A stretch of DNA of 64,000 nucleotides, from assembly GCA_002104985.1 (NCBI GenBank), contig MCGO01000017.1, positions 124,001-188,000 on the forward strand, written 5' to 3'. The stretch's first letter is position 1; the number at the start of each line of letters is the position of its first letter. The notes under the pieces are model-generated. The model did no database searches and had not been told where the DNA came from. It was given only the letters and a program-made list of their open reading frames with translations. The translations under genes and the position numbers were made by a program. Origin of the DNA: Rhizoclosmatium globosum (Eukaryota > Chytridiomycota > Chytridiomycetes > Chytridiales > Chytriomycetaceae). This document shows positions 20,686-31,583 of the stretch, in pieces.

Positions 20686-21588
20686 TTAACCGTAATTCGA
20701 CAGCAGATCCATCTCCAAGCAACACATTTTCATCGATAATCCAATGAATAGAGCAGATCCAGCAGCATATTCCGCACCAAACCCATTCATCTCAATAAAA
20801 TAAGGTCTATACTTGATCTTTCCTCCATCAACAGATTGGTCAACAGACTGATGAACAGGTACCAACGCGAAATCCACAGTATAATTCCCAAACTCTTTCA
20901 TGGCATCCAGAACAGTTCCCTCGAAATACTCCATCAAAGGACCCAACACTTCCGTCTGTAACTCATCATCCGTCTTATCTTTCAGCGTCTGATTCACTTA
21001 TATAAATGTTGCTGGGACACTGCAGTAACACGATTCCTGTACACAAAACAAAACTCCAAGTCGCCTTGGAATTCATGGATCCATGGAAACACATACAACA
21101 CGCATTCTTTGTCGTCTTTGCGAATGCATGTATGGCCGGGAGAGGATGTGACAGTCCTTCAATTACCCTTTTGCAGTCACCTTTTGTGAAGGGGCCTACA
21201 CCGTGTACAGAGTATTTCAGGGAAACATGGTCAGTGCGAAAAATACTTTGTTGTTGTTCATCCGAAACTGCATCGACGGTTTATCAAATCAGTTGAGAGT
21301 TCTGATGCCAAGTCCGCAATTTCCTCTGTGAAAATGTAGAAGGGCGACCTGTGTGAGATCCAACGACGGCAGCTTCTTTCATCCAAGCGAGTGTTGATGG
21401 TTTGAGATTCGTAGAGTAGAGTAACTTGTGTGGAACTTTTCAATCCAGTTTCTTGTCATTGTCTTGTCTGATGCTTCGTTGTAGTCCGCGGGTTGAGTTG
21501 TGCCGTGGTTGTTTGAATTGAAGAGTGTTTTATCGTTGGCAATTACAAAGGCGGATGTGATGCGTTTGATTGTGAAGGTGGGCGACAT
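20686..21588 (-). CDS. CDC123/ATP-grasp-like protein (frame switches)
   Basis: The start at 21588 gives MSPTFTIKRITSAFVIANDK..RNWIEKFHTSYSTL. Later frames give a segment around 21090 (VFPWIHEFQGDLEFCFVYRN followed by RVTAVSQQHLYK) and VNQTLKDKTDDELQTEVLGP. The end FALVPVHQ..KYRPYFIEMNGFGAEYAAGSALF stops at 20686. The order 'E.R.FV..N....ISQ.......' then 'D.....+..IE.N.FG....S.LF' is the arrangement of the C-terminal ATP-grasp half in CDC123/D123 and DUF4343 proteins. Cdc123 assembles eIF2; whether this is that protein or an ATP-grasp relative is not settled. Frame switches lie near 21435, 21260 and 21000. Confidence 0.55.
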
Positions 21589-21719
21589 CTTGTGGTGCCG
21601 AAGTCAAAGTGGTTGTGGCAGAGTTTCTCTGGAGTTTCTTGAAGGAATTAACTCGAGAAGAAAGAATATAATATAATGAAGGGTATGAATATTACAATCA
21701 TGGAATAAAGTTCTCGCCA

Positions 21720-23654
21720 ATGTTTTCGTGGATTCCGTCCAAGGCAGGGACACCGCTTCCCGAGCCAGTTCGAGTGCAACGACGCCGTGGCTGTCGACCA
21801 TCGAATCCACCGAACACATCATCGAAGGCGCCAATGCCAATGCCAATTCCGGATCCGTGTTTTCGCGGCAGTTCAAAGACCGGTTTGTGCTCAAACTCGC
21901 CGAGGCCGTCGCCGTGTTCGAGGCCCAGCGCGCGGCGAAGAAGACGGCCGAGGAAGCCGAAGATGCGAAACTGGCCGAGATTGTTGGTGCGCCGCTGGCT
22001 GTCGTCGTCGCCGGTGCGTGCGTCTTCGTTTGCATCTCTCGGCTCACCGGTTTAACTGACTGACTCACAAACGTTACTCAGGCGCCGCCGGACTCGGAAA
22101 GAGCTCGCTCATAAATGCCGTCTTTGCGGTTGATGTCGCAGAAAAGGGCGCGGGCGTCCCTGTCACGGCCACCGCAACTGCCTTCGTCGATCCAACTGGT
22201 TTCGTAAAGGTCATTGATACTCAGGGTTTCACGCGTTCACCATCAAAGAATTCTAACTTCAAGGGTGAGGATCTGGTCCACTTTGTCAATGAGGCAATCA
22301 CTCCAAATCCATCAAAGCCGCTTCCACACGTGGATATGCTTTGGTATTTCGTGGACCGTATCGAAGATGAAGACGTTAAAGTTCTTCAATCTCTTGTCGA
22401 GAAACAAGTACCGTTCCTTGTATTATTGCGAAATGTGACGCGAAAAACCTTGCTGAAATCGAAACTATTCGACGACAAATCCATTCAGTCTTGTCGCCAC
22501 AAAAGTCAGACAATGAAAACTCAATTGAAGGAGATGCTACAATCGATAACTTGATTCACTCACTGGAGTTGGATGCGGCTATTCGTGGTTGGGATATCGT
22601 AGAATTACGGAATCGCCCAACACAACTTCTGGACTTAAATGCTGGGATGTGGATCTGCAAAAGCGGTCTTCTCAGACCTCTGCCCCTCCACAATTCGAAT
22701 TTGAACGCGTGGTACTGCATTAATCAAGAATGCATCTTTTCAAAAGACTTGTACCTCAAAATGGAGGACGAGGTCACTCAAGATTCTCTCACTATGCTTT
22801 CCAGCTCAGTAACGCTCTTCTTAATGTAAGATAGTCCCTTCCTCTAATCTAAACCTAACCCGCCAAATAGAACATTCCAACACGCCGCTTCCAAATTGCC
22901 AAACTCCTCACAGATCAATCCTCCCACCTCACCTCCATGTCCATTCCAATTGTAACAGCCGCAACCTTAGCTGCAGCTGGAATCGAGCAACGCCATTACC
23001 CTTCGCCGACATGCCGCTCCTAATTGCAACTCATGCACAATGATCTGTCCATATGCGCGTCTTTGGCGTCTCCCCCGCGTCTGGGCTCAACGACCCTACA
23101 TTCTACTTAAGCATCCTCGCCGCCTCCCCTTCCCTTCTCGGCATCCTCGTCGCCGGCGCCGCGAAAACCATTCGGGGTCGGGAGCGTCGGCGCCGCTGTC
23201 GTGAAGCCCCATCGCGGGAGGTCTGACAATGGCCATGGGCATACCGTCATACAAACCTGTGTCGCGCTGTATAAATTGAAATTGGAGAAAGGGTGTTGAT
23301 CAGGAGTTCCGGTTTGATAGGGAGGTGCAAGGGCGGGTTCATGCGAGTTTTAAGGGGACTGCGCAGTGGATTCGGGGCGCGTTTCGGGAGGGGTTTACGG
23401 AGCGGGCTATTGGGGATCGGATTTTGATGGAGGTTGCGAGGGGGGAAAGTGCGGAGGTTCCGATGTTGGCTTTTGAAGGTGGAGATGGGGGTGGGGAGTT
23501 GGAAGTGGAGGAGAGTGGTGAGATTACGCCGGTTGAGGTTGATGTGGATGGAATTAGGGAGGGGTTGGGAAAAGTGAGGACAGAAGAGGTTGTGCAAGTG
23601 TTTGTGGGACATGGGAAGGTTGATGCTGAAGAATATAGTAGCGGAAAAAAATAA
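21720..23654 (+). CDS. GTPase with DUF697-like C-terminal membrane domain
   Basis: The first exon starts at 21720 (MFSWIPSKAGT), switches frame by about 21760, has a long Ala/Glu-rich helix (LKLAEAVAVFEAQRAAKKTAEE) and ends AVVVAG at an intron about 22012-22080. It resumes AAGLGKSSLINAVF, giving the P-loop GAAGLGKSS. G3 is DTQGF (about 22220) and a possible G4 is LRNVTRK (about 22435). The C-terminal region (22890-23215, mixed frames) reads PFADMPLLIATHAQM..YARVFGVSP and ILVAGAAKTIPGVGSVGAAV, a pattern of the bacterial YcjF/DUF697 type. After that come FREGFTERAIGDRILMEVAR and an acidic tail ending at 23654. The role is likely membrane-associated; substrate and process are unknown. Confidence 0.6.
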
Positions 23655-23699
23655 ATAGTAAGTAGAAGAAAAAGAAGGAGAATAGTAGAAGAGTGGCGA

Positions 23700-24805
23700 A
23701 TGAAAGGCATTTCAAATCAAGTGAAACAAGAAACTCTCTTTCAAATGCAAGGCGTCTTGACCATTTCCCATCGCGGCATCACACACTCGATCCCAGTTGA
23801 CACAGATATATCAACAGTCGAATCAATTAAGGAATCACTTGAAGAAGCCACTGGAATCCCTTCATCAAATCAAAAGCTGCTCCACAAACTATTCAACAAT
23901 GCACCCAACGAAGCCTCTCTTTCGACTCTTCTGAACTCTGCCGGCATCCAAACTGCCGATCAACTGTCTTCACTCAAGATTATGATGATTGGAACAAGTG
24001 CCAAAGACATTGACGAGGTCAAGCGGAAAGACACATTCTCGATCAGAAAGAAGGTAATACCTTACTCCCCATACTCCCACATCACCTAATACTAACCCTC
24101 TTTATCAATCTCAGAGAGAACAATCATCCCCCAAACCAAAGCCTTCAAACCCTTCCGACACCCCACCCCGCCAATACACATTCGCAACAGTCCAACCCCT
24201 CCCCGAATTCCCCGACTCATCCTCCGCAAAAACCTCCTCCTCCGCCTCCGCGAAGACGTCGGCATCATCGAAGTAATGCGAAAACACCAATGGTTCGTAA
24301 ACACCCTCACAGAGCTCCACCCCGCCGAAAAGTCAATCCTCGGGTTCAACAAAAACATGGGCCAGGAAATCAGTATCCGTCTGAGGACAGATAGACTGGA
24401 CGGGTTCAGGCATTACCGCACTATCGTCAAGGTTCTGTTGCATGAACTCGTGCATATGGAGATTAGTGAACATAATAACGAGTTTCATGAGTTGAATAGT
24501 GTTTTGAATCGGGAGTATGATTTGTTTAGTCTTGCGAATAGTGTTGGTGGGGGGAGGGAGGATGGGAGTCGCGTCTTTTCGACTGGAGAGGAAGGTGGAG
24601 ACACGGCAGAGTTATCAAGGTGGGACGTTTGTGCTTGGTGGAACAGTGGGAACTCTTCAGTGAATTCGGAAGGCGTTGTGGCTGGAACTGCGGTGCAACG
24701 AGAGAGATGTTGGCTGCAGCGGAAAGAAGGAGGTTGGAACAGTGGGAACAAGAGCTCGTGGACTCTTGTAACGAACAAAAGAAGGGGGATAAGAAGGAAG
24801 CATGA
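23700..24805 (+). CDS. Ubiquitin-like/WLM-domain metalloprotease
   Basis: The N-terminal part (23700 or internal ATG 23745) is a ubiquitin-like fold: VLTISHRGITHSIPVDTD, SIKESLEEATGIPSSNQKLL, LKIMMIGTSAKDIDEV. An intron starts at about 24053. A Pro/Ser linker leads to the WLM domain: DVGIIEVMRKHQWFV, LTELHPAEKSILGFNKNMGQ, ISIRLRTDRLDGFRHY and the zinc-protease motif LLHELVHMEISEHNNEFHEL (HExxH plus downstream His). The end carries MLAAAERRRLEQWEQELVDS in another frame, stopping at 24805. WLM proteins include yeast Wss1, which trims SUMOylated DNA-protein crosslinks; the UBL-WLM architecture is known in fungi and plants. Frames switch near 24260 and 24560-24690. Confidence 0.8.
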
Positions 24806-24855
24806 TTTATTGTAAAGTACAAGACACTGCAAAAGTAAAAACATAACATAAACAT

Positions 24856-27800
24856 TCACTTCTTCCAAGTTTGATTTGGGTAGGAACCTTGATTATTTGG
24901 ACGTGGTTGATACACGTATCCTCCCTGATGATTAAGCATCTGATGTTGTGGCTGCACGAACTGATTTTGCTGTTGAACAGGTATCTGTCCATAAGGGTTA
25001 TTTGGAAACTGCGACATCAAAAACATTTCCTGAGAAAAGGCTGATATCCCTGACTCAGAGGCTTTTGTGGTAGGTATTGCTGTTGAATAACGACAGACGG
25101 TGGTGGTGACAACCTTGGAGCAACTTTCGGGCCAATTCTACTTGCGATTCTGGTATTAGACGATGGCGATTGTACTGGCGCGGCAGGCCCAGATGTTCCG
25201 CGTTGGTAATCAGAGTTATATTGGTTTCCTTGAGGTTGATAATCTGCAGATCTGGAATGTTGGATTGGGGATCGAAATTCGGGCAAGTTGGCAACTGGTT
25301 CCTGGATTTGCGGAGTCTGATTTCCAAGCGGGTCTTTTCCACCCAAACGATTCAAGATGTGTATCTTATCTGTCGACGCGTTTGCAGTTTTCCGACCAAG
25401 GCGTTCCGAAATGGGAGTTTTGAGGACGAATCTTCTTCAAGAGCAACTTTCTGGGACTTCAACGCAGGGCCTGATTTAACGATAGCATGAGACTTGACTA
25501 TAAGGAGGTCAGCATTTAACTCAACGATACTTTACAAACCTTGAATATCAGGGCTGTCGCCCTCCATAATCCACTGCATCTTCCTCTGATTCCGTTCTTT
25601 TACGTTTATCGTGATTGGCAGGTCCCAACCGCGTCGTGATATCAGCTGTAGTATTAACTGATTGAGTTGGCTGAGTTGGTTGAGCAGATTGAGGGGACTG
25701 AGCAGGTTGCGTTGGATGGGTTGGTTGAGAAGGAGTTGTTTGAGTTGGTTGAGATGGTTTAATAGGTTGAGCAGATTGAGTTGGCTGTGCTGAGTGAGAC
25801 GACTGAGCGGACTGAGATTTTTGAGCCTGTTGAGTCTGTTGGGGGTGGTGGAGCAGGAGGAGGAGTTCCTCTTGGAGTAGACGACGGCGATATTCTGGGG
25901 TTTTGTGACTTCTCAACAGCAACAGTAGGTTTTGCTGTTATCAAAACTGGGGGTTGATTTTGTTCCCTCGTTCTCTCAGTCTTGTTATCTCGAACCTCTG
26001 GAGGTTGTTGATTCGCAGGAGCTGGATTGGGACGACTGATGGGAGAGTTACGGTTATTGTTTGGTTCGTCATATCTTCTCCGCTCGTCTGGACGTCGAGT
26101 TGGTGGTAATGGAGCATTGGAACGAAAGTTATCAGCAGCACGGCGAAGAGGTGGTGAATCACGTCGCCTGTTTATAGGACTTCGGCTTCTGTATCGTGGA
26201 CGACTGCGACTGCGACTGCGACTGCGGCTGCGGCTACGACTACGATTACGACTTCGACTGCGACTTCTGTTTCGAATAAAGTTGCGGTCCCTTCTGTCAT
26301 TTCTGTTGTCGTAAATTCGATTTCCACGTGGAGGTGATCTTGAACGTCTTGCTACGGGAGACTGTGTCCTACGCGATACTGCTGGCGACTTATCACAGGT
26401 TTTGATTCAACTTTTGAAACTTCCACCTTTACGCTACTGTCTTTTCTGGAGATGGATTACGACTAACAGGTGGTGGAGATGAACTCGTTAAATCAATAGT
26501 TTCAATCGGAGCAGTGACAGGTGTAGAAGGAGGATGAGCAGATTGCTTTTTCGAGTGAAGTTTTGCCTCAAGGAATTCGGATAGTTTGGAGCTTGCAGGT
26601 GACACTTTCTCAGATAGAGACTCGTTGGCTTTAATATTCTCTGCTGTCAAAGACACGGGTACATTCTTGTCAAGGATGGTTGTATCTACAGTCAAAGTAG
26701 ATGTGGCAGGAATTGTAACAGGTATGATAGGGTCAACAGCATCAGTCAAGACTGAAGCTTTGTTCCCACCAGCGGCTCAAAATCCACATTTGTAACGGCA
26801 AGTTCAGGTTCCAATTTGACGACGATTGTTGAAGAATTCTTCGGATTCACATGAATGGATTCGTTGGATGACATGTCTGTCCCACTGCCCACATCCGCAT
26901 CCATATCCACATCATCCGATTTTGAGTCTATCGAAACGTGAGAAGCTTCGACTGATAACATTGGAGCATTTTCGGGAGTTGCTGCAGGTTCAACTTTCTC
27001 TTCTTTAACTACTCGTAAAACTTATCAGATCAATACTTCAAAAAGGTTTAACCCACCTTTCAGTAACGATTCTTCATAAGCTTGTTCCCGATTTTCAATC
27101 AACGCCAAAATCCTCTTGACCTCCGCCTGTTCTCCACGTTCAACAGAGTTTCTAACCTCTTCCCACACCTCCTTCACACTCTTCCCCTGAGCATCCACAG
27201 AAATAAACACTTCCGCGATATTCACACAAGCCATCGCCACACGAATATACTTACGGTCTTCCTTCACCTCCGAATACCCACGAGCGAGCAGATGCAACCA
27301 GCTTTCATTCCCAGGATTCGTTTGCGAGAAGTACTGCTGCATTTTTCAACTGTTGGGAGATATTGGGCGAGTAACTGGACATCAAACCGCCAACGCCCAA
27401 CATAGTAGGTTGTTTGTCCAGGTGCCAAATACGCGGGTTCAAAGATTTCAGATTCCATGAATTGAAGAGTTTGTCTACAGAGATCCATTGACGCGCGTAC
27501 AGGTCGAAGGGGACGTTTTCGGGCCATTCAGTCTTGTTTATCAACGGGTCAAGCCGGGTTCTCCCAGCAACGCCAAGATTTCTTTCACTAAAGCACAAGA
27601 TTGACTGAGCGGTAGGGACTGTCATAGAGTAACGCGATGGAGGAGGCGGCTCAGCGTGACTTTGGATCATCCATAGAATCCAGTTCATGAATACCTCTGA
27701 ATTATACAATACCTGATTTTGAGACTCGGAAGAGTCAGATTCCAGAAGCACGCTCAGAATCATTTTGCTTCCTCAATGTATCCTCCCAAAAGCGCGACAT

Positions 27801-30019
27801 CAAACTGACTCAACCCAGTAAGAAGCACGCGCTGCCCACTTCCACCAGTCCACTCGATTTGTACGTCACACGAAACTCTTTGAATGTCTGAAGCAGTGAG
27901 ACTATCCATCAGATTCGTGAACACCTCCTTGTTTCCAAAACTTGCAGCCAATAACGAAATCGAAACGATTCTCATCTTCCAACGTGAGCCACAGTAATTC
28001 CAATACTTTTCCACGGTTCCTCCACAACAGTACTATTCAGCTGTTTCAGAAACATCCCAACAGTCTCTGGATCTTCCTTCCATCAAACACTTGCGACATC
28101 TCACCGCTCAAAAGTAGCTGCTGAAACATTGGCCACGACCCTGAATGAGCTGTTTCCAAAGCCCAAGCGCATTCTGTTTCAGTCGCTGGAATCAGTCGGG
28201 ACATAAGGATATTCAGCTCTTCAGTGAGAAACAAGATGATTGGTCCAGCTCCATTTCTCAAGGCTGTCAAGAGAAGCGGAATCTCTCCATTGCCGGATTC
28301 TTGTTGACTCAACACGCGTTGCTTTCGCTTCTCCGAAACCAAAAAGGCTTCCAGGACAGAATTGACGCGATCCAGGTCCACAGTTGCAAGAGAACGGCAA
28401 GGTGTCTTAACAAGTATTGAAATAGTCCTGGAGTCGGAGGCTCAATCGACACGTCACCAAACAATACGATTTCACAAAGTTCGTCCACATTTGAGTTGCA
28501 ATCCCAGCCAACAGACTCCATAGATCCTCGTCATGCCACAAGTGTTTGAATTGGTCGCCAATTTGACAATTGTTTCGGACACAGATTGAATCAGAGTATC
28601 ACGATTTGACGTCCCAAACAATTCAACAAAGTCCGGACGAACCATCAACGCCGACAAACGCGAGACGTTATACTTTTCCGAGAAACGTTTTGAAGACATT
28701 TGCAAAGTCTGGAATCGCCTCTTCTTCTTCTGTTGGCAATGACTGAGTTGTTGTGCTGGTGCTGAATCATTCCCAAGGAAATCAATCTCCATAGCATCAT
28801 CCCACAACTTCCAGCTGCACGACCTCTTTCAAAAGCGACTCGTCAAGAGAACTGAAATCATATAGGTAGTCTTTGAGACTCAACTCCAAATATGAACAAC
28901 GAATTTGGCGACACCGGAAACGAAATCCCATCCTCCAACGCTTTCACACAATACCCATGAACGAGTTGAATTTCCGTGTCCGTCGCGATCCATACGCCAG
29001 TTTTGTTTCGCATTCGACTTTCCATGTTATGACTGAAAAGTATATTGAGAGGCATTGAAGCATTTGAAACGCGGATGTAAAACAGTGAGGAGGAGCAGGT
29101 TCTGCGAGGAGGACAGAGATATCAGCGTTCTTTGATGAGGTGAGTAGAGCAATGTGACGGATGGTTCCTTCGTTTTTCGTCAAGAGCGCGCGAACCAACG
29201 GTGGAGAGACATCAGAAAGACTCGATACTACGTCATCGACAGATATCATAAGTGCCGGTATTTTGGTTGAAGCCGATGAGGGCTAGAGGAAGTGTTGAAT
29301 GGATGCCGGTTCCATCTTTGCGCCTGTAGAACTTGAAGCTGTTAAAAGGTTAGTATTACTGCTGTTACTGTTGCTGCTGCTGGATCCTGACTTTACTTGA
29401 ATTGTTGAGGCGATTTTGGGGGTACTGGTTGAGGGAGAAACGTTGAAGCCGTCTGTATTCTGCTGCAATCGCGGTACACCGTCGAAGGAATATTTTCAGT
29501 GAGCTGATTGATGCATTTAGCGGCCGAGGTACGTCAAGGATAGTTGTGTCGCACCTTTCGAATTGTCGCTAATCCAAAGCCAGGATTTGTCTGGAACTCT
29601 TTCACGCAGGCATCGATCCAGTCGACTGAAACAATTGGGATGTTGAGGTACCGCGCGGCCTGGTTCCCGTTCCGTTAGTCAATCAATGAACGATCCAATG
29701 AACAACGACACCTTGATTTTGTTTGACTGGGCCGTGTTTGCGACCAAGTGGGTGATTCCGTCGTTTTGATTATGTTCTTTTGCGGATTGAAGCGGGCGCC
29801 AAAGGACTTTAGTTTGGCAAAGAGTTGGTTCTGGTTGTTTTTGTTGGGATTCGGTTGAAGGGGTAAGTAACTAGGACACCCTAGGGCTCTTCTGGGACTT
29901 ACCTCTTGGGCCTGAGGGACGCCTGTTAAAGAGACACAGACAGCCAAGGGAGGGGCGGTCGGTTGCCTTGGCTCATCCAATTGCTGAAAGTGGATCAAGA
30001 AAGAAAGAAGATGGAACAA
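24856..30019 (-). CDS. Large BRCT / ankyrin-like / Q-rich and RS-domain protein
   Basis: The start is uncertain (near 30019). Exons at 29995-29530 encode a BRCT fold: PPLAVCVSLTGVPQAQE, GITHLVANTAQSNKIK, then after an intron AARYLNIPIVSVDWIDACVK. An intron then leads to a Ser-rich linker (29430-29300). Helical repeats with ankyrin-like spacing follow (RHIALLTSSKNADISVLLAE, ALETAHSGSWPMFQQLLLSG, SISLLAASFGNKEVFTNLMD). Next come a conserved-looking segment (TYYVGRWRFDVQLLAQYLP, WLHLLARGYSEVKEDRKYIR) and an intron at about 27050-27000 into VKEEKVEPAATPENAP. The C-terminal third is disordered: an RS domain (26330-26180), Gln/Thr/Pro repeats (25850-25660) and a Q-rich end PNQTWKK at 24856. Many frame switches occur. 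Metazoan SLF1 also pairs BRCT with ankyrin repeats, but without an RS tail. Confidence 0.5.
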
Positions 30020-30185
30020 ATTAAATGCGCTTCATTGCTCGACAAACTGAAGAAATAACAAGTTGTTCATGCAAAGACGAGAATCCATCCATTAATCCAG
30101 TCGGTAGTGCCTTCAAAGAGGGGTCGTTTCTGCCTTTGCTCGCAGCTCGATTGGGACTACTAACGCGACATTCTCTGCTGCCATA

Positions 30186-31141
30186 TTAATAGTCTTCCGT
30201 ACCAAGAGTCTGTAGCTTCCAGTCCTTTGATTCCGTGTCTTGTCCAACTACCTCAAATACCAGTCCATTTGATTGAGCTTTCTCTTCAACTAAACCCCAC
30301 AACCGGACAAGATCGCCATTCTTGAGTTCCTTGGTTGACCGACAGACCACCTTATGATCCTTCCATCCTGACAGTTGACAATCCTTTGAGCAATATCCAA
30401 CCAAACCACACCTTGAGCAAGTTTTCATTTTCGGATCACCAGCACCAACTACAACCCCACAACAACTGCATTCACTTTTAAGTCTCCGATCTTGGCCCAA
30501 TATGTATCTCTCCAATGATTTCCGCGTCGCTTCCTCAACTACAGCATCACGACCAAACATGTCCGAGTGAAACAGCTGTGGAAACAACTCATGAATCGCT
30601 TGCATAGCAGGCCCAATCTTGTCCTTCATATCCGTTTCATCTTTAAACACCCAAGCATACTTTTGCAAATAGACAACAATCCACTCGGCTTCAGATTAAT
30701 GAGTTCATGCACTGTCATATACGCGTTGGAGTCAAATGGAATTTATCCTGTCGTTCGTCAGGCGTCATATTTTCCAGCAACTTAATAGCTTTATCCAAAC
30801 GAGGACAAATCATTTCACTTCGACCAAGAGAGTGGTACAATGTCGCAGTTGCAAAGCAGCATGACCCCGATGCATGAATGCTCCTCGGCATTCCGTTCAA
30901 TGCTCCGTAAAAAATACAAATCAGCGTCCCCATCGCCAATAGCGTGATAATGGATCGGGTTCGCGAGGATCATATTGAATGCATCCATGATTTCTTTTTT
31001 GACGGGATTGATTCCGAGGGGTAGGCGGTTGTATGCTTCTTGGTAGAGATTCATGGATTCCCGTGTTTTGCCCTTGTCGAGAAGGAGTTGGGCTTTTTTG
31101 AGGTCGGGGCGGATTCGGCGTGGGGTTTTGGCGTTTGTCAT
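30186..31141 (-). CDS. MYND zinc-finger protein
   Basis: The start at 31141 gives MTNAKTPRRIRPDLKKAQLL followed by a TPR-like helical region (LLDKGKTRESMNLYQEAYNR). Two frame switches (near 30870 and 30700) lead to the C-terminal frame (AWVFKDETDMKDKIGPAMQA). The C-terminal zinc finger reads CSCCGVVVGAG then CSRCGLVGYCSKDCQLSGWK and DHKVVC, the CxxC..CxxC..CxxxC..HxxxC pattern of MYND domains. The tail WKLQTLGTEDY stops at 30186. MYND fingers bind proline-rich peptides. TPR-MYND combinations occur in SMYD-like and ZMYND proteins; no SET domain is present here. Confidence 0.75.
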
Positions 31142-31583
31142 CTGTTCAGTTGTGGATGTTTTGATTGGCGGAGGGAGTCAGGGTCTCAGAGATTAATCAG
31201 ATCGTACTTCGAACGACGAGAAGTGGTTTGGGATATGATTTTGTCGAAAGGGGTGGCGGGAATACCTTTCAAGTGGCGGGATCTAAACATATGCCCCTGG
31301 TCCACAAATCGGAAACGTACTATCGAACACTCTTTCGCGTTCGCTATTTATATTATTTGGAATAGTGCCAGATTGTTCGCAAAACCGATGGGATGCAAAT
31401 ACAATAGTTCGTTCATTGGTAAAAGCTTGCAAAAAAGCCAGAATTTTACAGCTGCAATAGTTTCCTATTTACCAGCGGAGTGACAGATATTAAGGAGCTG
31501 TTACGATCCGAAGTTCTGATGCGAAATCCTTTGTTATCCCTCATTTCTCTTTCTTTTATCGATATTTTCAATCCAACAAAGTA
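31142..31583. other. Divergent promoter region between MYND and USP10 genes
   Basis: 440 bp between two divergent starts. Short open stretches overlap here on both strands without recognisable sequence or plausible splice partners. I see nothing else in it. Confidence 0.5.

Noticed and set aside
26027..26314. Plus-strand open stretch with long LRLRLR run
   Set aside because: It is the complement of the Arg-Ser repeats of the minus-strand gene and has no other support.
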